This document shows, piece after piece, positions 44,120-52,371 of a stretch of DNA of 58,908 nucleotides. This DNA is from Pelagicoccus sp. (GTDB lineage Bacteria > Verrucomicrobiota > Verrucomicrobiia > Opitutales > Opitutaceae): positions 1 to 58,908 of the forward strand of contig JANQRJ010000066.1 in NCBI GenBank assembly GCA_028284635.1, in the 5' to 3' direction. Made by a program: the position numbers and the translations under genes. Numbering within the stretch: position 1 is the first letter of the stretch; the number at the start of each line of letters is the position of its first letter. The notes beneath the pieces are model-generated. The model was not told the DNA's origin. It made no database searches and saw only the letters and a program-made list of their open reading frames with translations.

Positions 44120-44848
44120 ATGACCGCCAACGAAATCGCTGCCTCCACCTTGCAATCCCATATTGCCGCCAATTCCTATCCGGGGCGCGGTCTCGTCATC
44201 GGCAAGTCTGCCTCCGGCGACGCTTGGCAACAAGTGTACTGGATCATGGGCCGCAGCCCCAACAGCCGAAACCGCCAATTCGCTCTCGAAGGCCCCACGC
44301 TGCGTACCGAACCCTTCGATCCCTCCAAGGTCGAGGACCCCAGCCTCATCATCTACGAAGCCATGCTCGAGCTGCCGGGCACATTCCTGGTCAGCAACGG
44401 CGACCAGACCCGCACTCTCCACGACGGTCTGACCGCCGGAAAGTCCATGAAGGACGCCCTTGCCAGCCGCGAACGCGAGCCCGACGCTCCGAACTACACC
44501 CCACGCATCACTGGCATGCTCGATCTCTCTGGAGACGCTCCCGAAATATGCCTCTCCATCCTCAAGGCCAACAAGATCGACCCCACGTATTCGGATCGCC
44601 ACTACTACCATCCACAAATTCCCACTCCTGGCATCGGTTACGGACTTACCACCTACATGGGCGACGGCAGCCCGCTCCCGACCTTCAACGTCGACCCCCT
44701 GCTCCTCCCCCTAGCCGCGAGCCCCGAAGAAACGCTCGATCAGTACTGGAATTCCCTCGACGCCGAAAACCGCATCTCCGTCGCCGTAAAGACGATCGCC
44801 TCCAACGGCAGCAGCTCGAGCGTCGTATTCAGAAACAAATACGCGTAG
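44120..44848 (+). CDS. purO: IMP cyclohydrolase (PurO-type)
   Basis: A 242-residue protein matching the single-domain IMP cyclohydrolase family first known from archaea, which closes the ring of FAICAR to make IMP, the last step of purine synthesis. Visible family text is NSYPGRGLVIGKS near the start, YWIMGRSPNSRNRQF, and NYTPRITGML, then GIGYGLTTYMGDG. Many bacteria use PurH instead; no purH is seen in the window. Start at 44120 (MTANEIAAS), since the upstream frame reads through a repeat. The TAG stop is the first base triplet of the 44846 palindrome. It could also have a different, related IMP-cyclohydrolase-like role. Confidence 0.82.
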   Translation: MTANEIAASTLQSHIAANSYPGRGLVIGKSASGDAWQQVYWIMGRSPNSRNRQFALEGPTLRTEPFDPSKVEDPSLIIYEAMLELPGTFLVSNGDQTRTLHDGLTAGKSMKDALASREREPDAPNYTPRITGMLDLSGDAPEICLSILKANKIDPTYSDRHYYHPQIPTPGIGYGLTTYMGDGSPLPTFNVDPLLLPLAASPEETLDQYWNSLDAENRISVAVKTIASNGSSSSVVFRNKYA

Positions 44849-44938
44849 ATTCTTCCCTGGGATCGCGGGCGACCCGCCCGCAACAAGAACCTCTTGCGAA
44901 AAGCGGGCGAGCCGCCCGCGATCCCAGGGAAGAATCTA
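44846..44938. repeat. Palindrome, 'gcgggcgxxxcgcccgc' family, copy 1
   Basis: Arms 44846-44881 and 44903-44938 match at 34 of 36 bases. Each arm holds a GCGGGCG/CGCCCGC hairpin; both mismatches are in the three-base loop (ACC on the left, GCT expected). It begins exactly with the purO stop codon. Confidence 0.9.
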
Positions 44939-44977
44939 CATTTGACAATCACTCCACTATTGTGCAAACGATCGCAC

Positions 44978-45178
44978 ATGGCGACCAACATTGAATTGAA
45001 CGAAAAGCTTCTATCCAAGGCGATGCGCCTGGGAGGGATGAAAACGAAAAAGGAAGCTGTAAACCAAGCGCTTGCGGAGTACGTGCAACGCCGAGAGCAG
45101 CTCAAGATCATCGATCTCTTCGGCACCGTTGAATTCGATGCCGATTACGACTATAAAAAGCAGCGATCCGTTCAGTGA
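44978..45178 (+). CDS. vapB: VapB-family antitoxin
   Basis: A 66-residue protein with the VapB pattern: NIELNEKLLSKAMRLGGMKTK, a ribbon-helix-helix-like DNA-binding N-terminus, and a C-terminal acidic tail (LFGTVEFDADYDY) that typically binds the toxin. It would neutralise VapC and repress the shared promoter. The start at 44978 avoids repeat-encoded residues upstream (RKAGEPPAIPG). The stop overlaps the vapC start (GTGA). Confidence 0.87.
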   Translation: MATNIELNEKLLSKAMRLGGMKTKKEAVNQALAEYVQRREQLKIIDLFGTVEFDADYDYKKQRSVQ

Positions 45179-45591
45179 GGGTGCTGGTTGACACAGACGT
45201 TTGGTCTGAAGCTTTTCGCAAAAAACCCGATCCAAAATCCGAGCATGTCCAAGAGCTGAAGAGCTTGATCGAGCAAAATCGGGTTCAACTAGTTGGCACA
45301 ATCAGAATGGAGATACTATGCGGTCTAAAAGAAACGAAACAGTTCGACCGAATAGCAAGTCGACTTGCCGCATTCCCAGACCGCACGCTTGATTCCGAGA
45401 TATTCATTCTTGCAGCTCGATTCTTTAATGCATGTCGCCGCAAAGGTATCCAAGGTTCGAACAACGATTTCATACTTTGCGCCTGTTCCGTCGCCTGGAA
45501 AATGCCGATTTTGTCGAAAGACAAGGACTACCTGCACTTCAAGAAATACCTGCCGATCGAGTTGCTTTCACCTGGAAAGCAAACCTCCTAA
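45175..45591 (+). CDS. vapC: VapC-family PIN-domain toxin ribonuclease
   Basis: A 138-residue PIN-domain nuclease. The acidic metal-binding site is visible: D6 (LVDTDVW), E46 (RMEILCG), D98 ([10 protein letters not shown]) and D116 (SKDKDY). VapC toxins cleave tRNA or rRNA when the antitoxin is lost. The GTG start at 45175 overlaps the vapB stop by 4 bp. The end of the gene runs over the stop codon of the convergent xerC gene by 4 bp. Confidence 0.9.
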   Translation: MRVLVDTDVWSEAFRKKPDPKSEHVQELKSLIEQNRVQLVGTIRMEILCGLKETKQFDRIASRLAAFPDRTLDSEIFILAARFFNACRRKGIQGSNNDFILCACSVAWKMPILSKDKDYLHFKKYLPIELLSPGKQTS

Positions 45592-46529
45592 GCCCTCGGA
45601 TGCGCTTGATCGAAAGCCTCCTTCAGCCTACCCATGTTCACGTGCGTGTAGACCTGCGTCGTGGAGAGTCGTGAGTGGCCTAGCAGCTCTTGCACCAGCC
45701 GGAGGTCGGCTCCGTTGTCGAGCAGGTGCGTCGCGTAGGAGTGGCGGATCTTGTGCGGAGTCAGGTCCATCGGTAGTTCGGCCAGGGCGAGATACTTCTT
45801 CATAAGCAGCTGGACGCTGCGGGAGGACCACTTGGCGCCTCTCGAATTTTCCAGCACCGGGGCATCGAAGCTCGTCGAAGTCGCGAACTCCTGTCGCCAC
45901 TTTTCCAGTACAGCCATCGCCACGCGACCCAAGGGACAAAGCCGAGCTTTTCCTCCCTTGCCCACAATGCGAGCCACTCCCTCGTCGAAGCTTAACTGAC
46001 CGTAGGTCAGACCGCAAAGCTCGCTCACCCGAAACCCCGTTCCGTAGAGCAATTCGAGAGCAAGTCTGTCCCGCCAGGCGATGCGCTGCGAGACCGCTTC
46101 GTTTTCCAGCAAACGCATCGGCCCGTCCAGCAGCTTGACGATCTGCTTCTCCGTCATGAAGGCGGGAAGCTTTTTCGGCAGCTTCGGCAGCGCCAGGCCC
46201 AGCAGCGGGTTCTTCTCCAGTTTGCCTTGGCGTATCCAGTATTTGAAGAAGGTGCGCAGAGCGGAGACGTAGTTGTGGATAGTGCGGCGCGAAACGCGAC
46301 GCTGTTGTTCGATCACGAAATCTCGAACGTCACGCAGACCGATTTTCGCCAGATCGCCCTTCCAGCTGGTATCGGAATCGAGAAAAGCGAAAAAAGTCAG
46401 CAGCCCAGTTCCGTAGTTGCGAACCGTATACGTGGAAAGCCGCCTCTCCCCCTCCAAATGGCGAAGAAACGGATCCAGCCATTGCGTTCGCCATGGGGGC
46501 GTTTCATCAGGTGTAGTCGTGGCGCGCAT
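45588..46529 (-). CDS. xerC: Tyrosine recombinase, XerC-like
   Basis: A 313-residue site-specific recombinase. The N-terminal SAM-like domain (about 15-105) and C-terminal catalytic domain are present, with the active-site set R167 (TGFRVSEL), K191, H259 and R262 ([10 protein letters not shown]), H285 (LLGHSRL) and nucleophile Y294 (TQVYTHVN). Size and pattern fit the housekeeping chromosome-dimer recombinase rather than a phage integrase. The ATG start (46527-46529) is the first triplet of the palindrome at 46527-46603. MazG is upstream on the same strand. Confidence 0.92.
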   Translation of the reverse strand: MRATTTPDETPPWRTQWLDPFLRHLEGERRLSTYTVRNYGTGLLTFFAFLDSDTSWKGDLAKIGLRDVRDFVIEQQRRVSRRTIHNYVSALRTFFKYWIRQGKLEKNPLLGLALPKLPKKLPAFMTEKQIVKLLDGPMRLLENEAVSQRIAWRDRLALELLYGTGFRVSELCGLTYGQLSFDEGVARIVGKGGKARLCPLGRVAMAVLEKWRQEFATSTSFDAPVLENSRGAKWSSRSVQLLMKKYLALAELPMDLTPHKIRHSYATHLLDNGADLRLVQELLGHSRLSTTQVYTHVNMGRLKEAFDQAHPRA

Positions 46530-46603
46530 CCTTCGTAGCGCGGAGCTTTAGCCCGCGTAAGACTTCTGTGGACGCGGGCTAAAGCTCCGCGCTACGAAGG
46601 ATG
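46527..46603. repeat. Palindrome, 'gcggagctttagcccgcg' family, copy 2
   Basis: Arms 46527-46557 and 46573-46603 match perfectly over 31 bp. Each arm can form a hairpin (CGCGG/CCGCG with an inner GC/GC step). The left arm contains the xerC start codon, so this element is part of the xerC leader; the hairpin could hide the start. Confidence 0.9.
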
Positions 46604-46615
46604 CCGGACAAGGCA

Positions 46616-47296
46616 CTAAACTACCTCCTCCGCGACTGTAAGCTCTTCGGTCTCTTTCATCACGCGCCGCGAGAAACGCCGTAGGGCGCTTTCCGGATCG
46701 ATTCCCTTCAGGCGGCAAGCGGCAGCTATTTCGAAGAGTATGTGGCCTGCGGACTCCTCGTCCAACTCATCCGCCATGGCCTCGATCGCAGCCAGGTCTA
46801 CGCTCTTACCGACCGGCAGCGTCCGCTTTCGGATCTGCTTGAAGACATCGTATGCGAAAAGCAATGACGGCAGAGCGGGAGGCAAGCTCTTGAAAACCGA
46901 CTCCGCCTTGCGACCGTTTTTCTTCTCGGCCGCCTTGATCTCGTCCCACTGAGCGAGCACCTGCCCTGAGCCCTCCAGCTTCACATCGCCAAAGACATGC
47001 GGGTGACGGCGGACCAGCTTCTCGTTGATTTCGGCTGCCACAGCATCGAAATCGAAGAAGCCCTTTTCCTTGGCCATCTGAGCGTGAAACACGACCTGGA
47101 GCAGCACATCGCCGAGCTCCTCGCGCATGTGATCCATGTCGAGCTTGTCGATCGTCTCGAGCAGCTCGCAGCATTCGTCTACCAGGCACTGGGCCAAGGA
47201 CTGGTGGTCCTGCTCGATATCCCAGGGGCAGCCATCCGGCCCTCGCAGCCGAGCCATCGTTTCCAGCAAATCGTCAATTGCGCTCACGCCTCTCAT
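46616..47296 (-). CDS. mazG: Nucleoside triphosphate pyrophosphohydrolase MazG
   Basis: A 226-residue enzyme hydrolysing NTPs and dNTPs to monophosphates and pyrophosphate, a housekeeping role against faulty nucleotides. The MazG motifs are clear: LRGPDGCPWDIEQDHQSL, then the metal-binding EExxE/D region DECCELLETID and REELGDVLLQVVFHA, and RRHPHVFGDV. A second, partial MazG-like helical part lies at the C-terminus. Start at 47296 (MRGVSAID), where family similarity begins. Confidence 0.93.
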   Translation of the reverse strand: MRGVSAIDDLLETMARLRGPDGCPWDIEQDHQSLAQCLVDECCELLETIDKLDMDHMREELGDVLLQVVFHAQMAKEKGFFDFDAVAAEINEKLVRRHPHVFGDVKLEGSGQVLAQWDEIKAAEKKNGRKAESVFKSLPPALPSLLFAYDVFKQIRKRTLPVGKSVDLAAIEAMADELDEESAGHILFEIAAACRLKGIDPESALRRFSRRVMKETEELTVAEEVV

Positions 47297-47391
47297 CAAG
47301 AGGCCAAGTTCGTGTAGAATCAAACTCCGAAAAAGCGAAGACGGCGAACGAGATGCGATTCGGGACTTGTCCCGGCAGGGCTTTGCGACCC

Positions 47392-47465
47392 TCTGGGAAC
47401 GCGGGCGGCTCGCCCGCAATCAGCCTGACTCCTGTTGCTGCGGGCGAGCCGCCCGCGTTCCCAGA
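47392..47465. repeat. Palindrome, 'gcgggcgxxxcgcccgc' family, copy 2
   Basis: Arms 47392-47418 and 47439-47465 match perfectly over 27 bp. Each arm contains a GCGGGCG/CGCCCGC hairpin with loop GCT on one side and AGC on the other. It lies between the divergent mazG and DUF971 genes. Confidence 0.9.
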
Positions 47466-47548
47466 TTTGTTCGCGCCCGCTTTGAAAACCGCCCACCCGA
47501 TCCGCTTGCCATTTCGAAACGGAGCGGCTAACTCCCTGCCTTCTACCT

Positions 47549-47848
47549 ATGATCAAGCCTACAAACATTCAGTTGATCGGCAACGAAGTGGCTATTGCTT
47601 GGGACGACGGTTCGGAGAGCTATATCCCTGCTCCGGTCCTGCGAGAGAAGTCGCCGAGCGCGGAGACTGCCGGCGAACGAGACATCCTAGGAGTCCTGCA
47701 CGGCGGTGAAACGGGGAAGGACTACTCCGGCGTCACTGTGGAGAGCTGGGAGTTTATCGGCAGCTATGCCGTGCGGTTCCGCTTCAGCGATAGACACGCT
47801 ACCGGGCTCTACAGCTACGAATTGCTCAAGAGGCTTGGTTCCAGCTGA
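47549..47848 (+). CDS. DUF971 protein
   Basis: A 99-residue protein of the DUF971 family, related to the N-terminal zinc domain of gamma-butyrobetaine hydroxylase-like proteins but without its cysteines here. Family features are IAWDDGSESYIPAPVLRE near the start and SYAVRFRFSDRHATGLYSYE at the end. Members are often found with Fe-S (ApbC/Mrp) genes; none is adjacent. Function unknown. The HAD gene starts 7 bp after its stop. Confidence 0.87.
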   Translation: MIKPTNIQLIGNEVAIAWDDGSESYIPAPVLREKSPSAETAGERDILGVLHGGETGKDYSGVTVESWEFIGSYAVRFRFSDRHATGLYSYELLKRLGSS

Positions 47849-47855
47849 ACTGGCT

Positions 47856-48560
47856 ATGCCGTTCGACCCTTCCGCCGTCAAAGCCGTCACTTTCGATGCG
47901 GCTCACACGCTTTTCCATCCTCATCCCTCGGTCGGAGAGATATATCGGGAGGTGATGGGAAACCATGGCCTGGACTATGCGGCAACCGACCTGGAAGCGG
48001 GATTTCGCCGTGCCTTTTCCCAGGTTGGCAAAGATACGGCCATTCTCGATGGCGAGCAACGGGAGCGCAGCTACTGGGAAGCCGTAGTCAAGGAATCGAT
48101 ACGCGACCTTTCGCCGCGGCCGACCGACTTTCCGACGCTTTTCGAAGACCTTTGGCACACCTTTGCGGAAGGCAAGCGCTGGCGGCCTGCAGACAAGGCC
48201 TTGGAAACCCTAGAGACGCTCAGACGACGCGAATTCACCATCGCCTTGCTGACCAACTGGGACGCGCGGGTTCACCAGGTCTTGCGAGAAACCGGTTTTG
48301 CTCAGGTATTCGATCGCGTTTTCGTCTCCAGCGAGATTGGCAGCGAAAAGCCCGACCCGCCCATCTTTCTTCACGCTGCCCGAGAACTGGGGCGCCAGCC
48401 GACGGAAATCCTGCATGTTGGCGACAGCCTGCAGCACGACGTTGCGGGAGCGATCGCCGCAGGCTGGCAAGTTCTGCGCATGCATACCGAGAAAGGCTCT
48501 GCAGAGGATTCCTACGAAAGCATTGGCAGCTTCGAGGAGCTAGGGGCACTGCTTCGGTAG
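47856..48560 (+). CDS. HAD-superfamily hydrolase (HAD-IA)
   Basis: A 234-residue HAD enzyme. Motif I is VTFDAAHTLFHPH, in which the first Asp (D13) is present but the usual second Asp (DxD) is Ala, as in several HDHD3-like members, so the catalytic power may be altered. Motif II is LLTNWDARV, motif III is GSEKPDPPIF and motif IV is HVGDSLQHDVAGA. The substrate is not known. It lies 7 bp after DUF971 and is probably co-transcribed. The start at 47856 avoids the DUF971 overlap. Confidence 0.87.
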   Translation: MPFDPSAVKAVTFDAAHTLFHPHPSVGEIYREVMGNHGLDYAATDLEAGFRRAFSQVGKDTAILDGEQRERSYWEAVVKESIRDLSPRPTDFPTLFEDLWHTFAEGKRWRPADKALETLETLRRREFTIALLTNWDARVHQVLRETGFAQVFDRVFVSSEIGSEKPDPPIFLHAARELGRQPTEILHVGDSLQHDVAGAIAAGWQVLRMHTEKGSAEDSYESIGSFEELGALLR

Positions 48561-48562
48561 TG

Positions 48563-48660
48563 GGATGTGTTTCAAAGTGTCGCCTGGGCTTTACCAAAGG
48601 GCGACAGCGAAGCCATTTGGTAAAGCGCCGCAACTCGAAAAACGACATTTTCAAACCCAC
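48563..48660. repeat. Degenerate nested palindrome, 'gtgtttcaaa/gtcgcc' family, copy 3
   Basis: Outer left arm 48563-48583 (atgtgtttcaaagtgtcgcc) has only a degraded partner (gacattttcaaaccc, ~48644-48658). Inner arms gctttaccaaa (48589-48599) and tttggtaaagc (48617-48627) are intact. Confidence 0.75.
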
Positions 48661-48732
48661 CCAAGAACGCTGTTCCCGCCATTCGCGAACTTGACACGCC
48701 CCCAGTTTGCCTCTGACCTCCGAGCTTTCCAG

Positions 48733-48795
48733 ATGCCGAACCTCTTCCAGACGCCGCTACGACTTAGCAACCTCGACGCTCTCCTACTCGCGTAG
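48733..48795 (+). CDS. Possible leucine-rich leader peptide of leuA
   Basis: A 20-codon frame reading MPNLFQTPLRLSNLDALLLA, with 7 Leu in 20 residues and a terminal run of three Leu, lies 138 bp before leuA. Such Leu-codon runs stall ribosomes when leucyl-tRNA is low and control downstream pairing. After the stop, GGCAG and GGGGCA can pair with TGCCCC and CTGCC near 48886-48902, and smaller hairpins (cgttttggaaaacg) lie between. No clean terminator with a U-tract is seen, and no good ribosome-binding site precedes the ATG, so this is only a candidate. Confidence 0.4.
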   Translation: MPNLFQTPLRLSNLDALLLA

Positions 48796-48933
48796 GCAGG
48801 GGCAGTCGGGACGTTTTGGAAAACGCTCGCGCTTTTTCGAGCCGCGCGAACCGAACATTCGCTCTGAACCGCCCCCCTTTTTGGGGTTGCCCCTCCCTGC
48901 CTGCGTCCATTCGTTTTTGAACCCACGATAGAC

Positions 48934-50598
48934 ATGCAAAAACCGCCCATCACCAAATACCGGCCCGCGCTGGTCATCGATCTGCCGGATCGCCAATGGC
49001 CTAATCGCACCATCGAAAAGGCTCCCATCTGGTGCAGCGTAGACCTACGCGATGGCAACCAATCGCTCGCCATTCCGATGAACGTCGAGGAGAAAGTCGA
49101 ACTCTTCCAGACGCTAGTGAAGATAGGCTTCAAGGAGATCGAAGTGGGCTTCCCCTCCGCTTCCGAGACGGAGTTCGCTTTCCTAAGACGTCTCGTATCG
49201 GACAAGCTGATACCGGACGACGTGACCGTACAGGTCCTGGTGCAATGCCGCGAGCATCTCATCCGTCGCACCTTCGAATCCCTGCAGGGCGTCAAGAACG
49301 CCATCGTACACATCTACAACTCCACCAATCCGCTCCAACGCGAAGTCGTGTTCGGCGCGGATAAGGACGACATCAAGCAGATCGCCGTAAAGGGCGCCCA
49401 ACTGGTCAAGGAACTGGTCCCCACGCTGCCGGATACGAATATCACTCTAGAGTATTCGCCCGAGAGCTTTTCGGACACCGAGCTGGAATTCTCGCTGGAA
49501 TGCTGCGAAGCCGTTTCCAAAATCTGGCAGCCTACTCCCGACAACAAGCTCATCCTCAATCTCCCGGCCACTGTCGAACTCTTCACGCCCAACGTGCATG
49601 CCGACCAGATCGAATGGTTCTGTCGCAACATCTCCAAACGCGACAGCGTCACCGTCAGCCTGCACACCCACAATGACAGAGGAACCGGCATCGCCGCTAC
49701 GGAGCTCGGGCTGATGGCTGGGGCCGACCGCGTGGAAGGCACCTTGTTTGGAAACGGCGAGCGTACTGGAAATCTGGATATCGTGGTCGTTGCCTTGAAT
49801 ATGTACACGCAAGGTCTGGATCCGCAGCTCGACTTCTCCCAGCTCAACGAAATCCGCGAAGTCTACGAGCGCGTCACGAAGATGGATGTGCCCCCTCGCT
49901 CTCCCTACGGAGGCGACCTCGTCTTCACCGCCTTTTCCGGCTCTCACCAGGACGCCATTAAAAAAGGCTTCGCCCAAATGCCGGACGACGAAAAGGCCCT
50001 CTGGCGCGTTCCCTACCTGACCATCGACCCGAAGGATATCGGACGCAACTACCGGGCCATCATCCGCATCAACTCCCAATCCGGCAAAGGCGGCGTCGCC
50101 TACATCATGGAAAAGGAGTACGGCTTCCAGATGCCCAAAGCCATGCACAAGGAGCTTGGCGCCGCGGTCAATCAGCTTGCCGATTCCAGCGGAGAGGAGA
50201 TCACTGCGGAGGGCGTCTACCAGTGTTTTCAAAACGAATACATAGGCGTTCGCGAGCCGCTCGACCTGATCGAGTACCGCTCCGAACGTCTCGATGATGC
50301 CACCGTCGAAGGTTGGGCCGTGGTCAAATACCGCGGAGAAGAAAAGACCCTGCGCGGTACAGGCAACGGTCCGATCGCCGCCTTTGTCGACGCCCTCGCC
50401 CAACTCGGCTACAAGGACTACGAACTGCTCTCCTACAGCGAGCACTCCCTTGGCAAGGGCGCCACCTCCAAGGCAGTCTCCTATATCGAGCTCAGAAGCC
50501 CAGAGGGCAAGACCCGCTTCGGCGCCGGCATCGATACGAACATATCGCTCGCCTCGATCCGCGGCGTAGTCAGCGCCCTGAATCGGCTGGTAGGGTAG
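48934..50598 (+). CDS. leuA: 2-isopropylmalate synthase
   Basis: Condenses 2-ketoisovalerate with acetyl-CoA, the first committed step of leucine synthesis. The 554-residue length fits the type 2 (actinobacterial/fungal-like) enzyme. Catalytic motifs: R39 and D40 in VDLRDGNQSL, the metal-binding LHTHNDRGTG, and GADRVEGTLFGNGERTGN. The C-terminal part (~430-554) is the LeuA dimer/regulatory domain through which leucine usually inhibits, with GIDTNISLASIRGV at the end. It converges on cimA across a palindrome. A Leu-rich mini-frame upstream may control it. Confidence 0.95.
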   Translation: MQKPPITKYRPALVIDLPDRQWPNRTIEKAPIWCSVDLRDGNQSLAIPMNVEEKVELFQTLVKIGFKEIEVGFPSASETEFAFLRRLVSDKLIPDDVTVQVLVQCREHLIRRTFESLQGVKNAIVHIYNSTNPLQREVVFGADKDDIKQIAVKGAQLVKELVPTLPDTNITLEYSPESFSDTELEFSLECCEAVSKIWQPTPDNKLILNLPATVELFTPNVHADQIEWFCRNISKRDSVTVSLHTHNDRGTGIAATELGLMAGADRVEGTLFGNGERTGNLDIVVVALNMYTQGLDPQLDFSQLNEIREVYERVTKMDVPPRSPYGGDLVFTAFSGSHQDAIKKGFAQMPDDEKALWRVPYLTIDPKDIGRNYRAIIRINSQSGKGGVAYIMEKEYGFQMPKAMHKELGAAVNQLADSSGEEITAEGVYQCFQNEYIGVREPLDLIEYRSERLDDATVEGWAVVKYRGEEKTLRGTGNGPIAAFVDALAQLGYKDYELLSYSEHSLGKGATSKAVSYIELRSPEGKTRFGAGIDTNISLASIRGVVSALNRLVG

Positions 50599-50605
50599 CT
50601 GCGTT

Positions 50606-50668
50606 TTCCGCGTTCTCACGAACGCGGCTACAACACGCATCCGTAGCCGCGTTCGTGAGAACGCGGAA
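50606..50668. repeat. Palindrome, 'ccgcgttc' hairpin pair
   Basis: Arms 50606-50631 and 50643-50668 match perfectly over 26 bp. Each arm is an 8 bp hairpin CCGCGTTC/GAACGCGG with loop TCAC (left) or GTGA (right). The same pair is found inside the 10565 element. It lies between the convergent leuA and cimA stop codons. Confidence 0.9.
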
Positions 50669-50678
50669 GAACGCTACG

Positions 50679-52259
50679 TCACTTCGACTCGTCGAGCAGG
50701 ATCTTGTATTCGATCGAGTCGCGGATGGCTTGCCAACTGGCTTCGATGATATTGTCGCTCGCCCCGACGGTGCCCCAAAGCTCGCTGCCATCGCTCGACT
50801 CGATAAGCACCCGCGTCTTGGCTTCCGCCCCTTGCTTGGAATCGAGGATGCGCACCTTGTAGTCCTTGAGCGAAAGCTCCGAAAGCTGAGGAAACGACTT
50901 GGCCAAGGCCAGGCGCAAGGCCTTGTCCAACGCCCCAACCGGACCAGGATCCTCAGCGACAACATACTGCGTCTCTCCGTCGACCTTCAACTTGATCGTG
51001 GCCTCCGAGATGGGAGCTTCCGCTTTCGACCGACGCTCCACAATCACGCGGTAGCCCTCGAACTGGAAATGGGAGCGATGCTTGTCCGTCAGCTTGTCGA
51101 GCAGAAGGCGCAGCGAGCCGTCCGCCGATTCGAATTCGTAGCCGTTGTATTCAAGCTCCTTGAGCTTTTCGATGATGACCTTGGTTTCAGGAGAATTCCG
51201 ATCCAAGTCGAAGCCCAGCTCCTGGGCCTTCATAAGCAAACTGCTGCGTCCTGCCATATCGGATACAAGTACGCGCTGCTTGTTTCCGACCTTGGTCGGA
51301 TCGACATGCTCGTAGCTGTAGGAAACCTTCTTCGTAGCATCCGCGTGGGCTCCGCCCTTATGCGTGAAGGCGGACAAGCCGACGAACGGCGCCTTCTGGT
51401 CATGCTCGAGATTCGCTAGATCCGCCACGAAAAGCGAGAGCTCGCGCAAGCGCTTGAGCTGCTCCGCGCAATTAAGCGGATACTCCATCTTCAAAGCGAG
51501 GTTCGGGAGGATCGTAGTGAGATTCGCATTGCCGACACGCTCGCCATAGCCGTTGAAAGTGCCTTGCACCATAGTCGCGCCCGCTTCGACTCCAGCCAGC
51601 GAAACGGCGACGCCGAGTCCGGAATCGTTATGGCAATGCACGCCGACCTTCGTGTCCGGAAAACGCTCGACGACGGTCTTGGTCATCTCGGCCAGCTCTC
51701 CTACCAGCTTGCCGCCATTGGTGTCGCAAAGGGCTAGAAAATCAGCGCCGCCTTTCACTGCCGCCTCGAGCGTCTGCATGGCGTAGTCTGGACTGTCGGC
51801 ATAGCCGTCGTAGAAGTGTTCCGCATCGTAGACCACCTCTCGACCACGCTCCTTTAGGAACCGGACGGAATCCTCTATCATAGCCAGATTCTCTTCCGGA
51901 GCGACTCGGATGACTTCCTTCACATGCAGCAGCCAGGTCTTGCCGAAGATGGTGACGACCGGGGTCTCGGCATCGATGAGCGTCTGCAGCTGCGGATCTT
52001 CCTCCGCCTTCAAGTTCGCCCGACGCGTGGAACCGAAAGCGGCAAGCTTGGAATGCTTGAGTTTGAGATCCTTGGCCGCTTCGAAAAAGGCCATGTCACG
52101 TGGGTTGGAACCCGGCCAGCCACCTTCGATATAGTCGATGCCAAACTGGTCGAACTTCTCCGCAATTCGGATCTTGTCCGTAACGGAAAAGGAGACGCCC
52201 TCGCCTTGGGTACCGTCTCGCAACGTGGTATCGTACATCAGTATGGTTGGCTTGTTCAT
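50679..52259 (-). CDS. cimA: (R)-citramalate synthase
   Basis: Condenses pyruvate with acetyl-CoA, giving the threonine-independent route to isoleucine. A 526-residue HMGL-like enzyme with YDTTLRDGTQGEG at the start, HCHNDSGLGVAVSLAGV (metal binding), and VQGTFNGYGERVGN. The C-terminal allosteric domain (~400-526) usually binds isoleucine. The phrase AFTHKGGAHADA is typical of CimA rather than LeuA. The start was set at 52259 (MNKPTILMYD); the longer frame reads a 'caaaatcatt' repeat. On the coding strand the leader is pyrimidine-rich (gattcctccctcctttatcATG) with no Shine-Dalgarno motif. thrC is upstream across a palindrome. Confidence 0.93.
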   Translation of the reverse strand: MNKPTILMYDTTLRDGTQGEGVSFSVTDKIRIAEKFDQFGIDYIEGGWPGSNPRDMAFFEAAKDLKLKHSKLAAFGSTRRANLKAEEDPQLQTLIDAETPVVTIFGKTWLLHVKEVIRVAPEENLAMIEDSVRFLKERGREVVYDAEHFYDGYADSPDYAMQTLEAAVKGGADFLALCDTNGGKLVGELAEMTKTVVERFPDTKVGVHCHNDSGLGVAVSLAGVEAGATMVQGTFNGYGERVGNANLTTILPNLALKMEYPLNCAEQLKRLRELSLFVADLANLEHDQKAPFVGLSAFTHKGGAHADATKKVSYSYEHVDPTKVGNKQRVLVSDMAGRSSLLMKAQELGFDLDRNSPETKVIIEKLKELEYNGYEFESADGSLRLLLDKLTDKHRSHFQFEGYRVIVERRSKAEAPISEATIKLKVDGETQYVVAEDPGPVGALDKALRLALAKSFPQLSELSLKDYKVRILDSKQGAEAKTRVLIESSDGSELWGTVGASDNIIEASWQAIRDSIEYKILLDESK

Positions 52260-52290
52260 GATAAAGGAGGGAGGAATCGGGGACTTCTTT

Positions 52291-52361
52291 TGCAAAATCA
52301 TTCGAGGGCAAAATCATTCGACCCGGTCATGGAAATAATGATTTTGCCCCAAATGATTTTG
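52291..52361. repeat. Palindrome, 'caaaatcatt' family, copy 3
   Basis: Left arm 52291-52318 (tgcaaaatcattcgagggca) pairs with right arm 52336-52361 (aatgattttgccccaaatga). It fills the space between the thrC stop and the cimA start, both on the minus strand. Confidence 0.87.
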
Positions 52362-52371
52362 CTGCTAGCGT

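Noticed and set aside
44941..44980. TTGACA box upstream of vapB as a promoter
   Set aside because: No matching -10 at a suitable distance; TATTGT is too close to the TTGACA.
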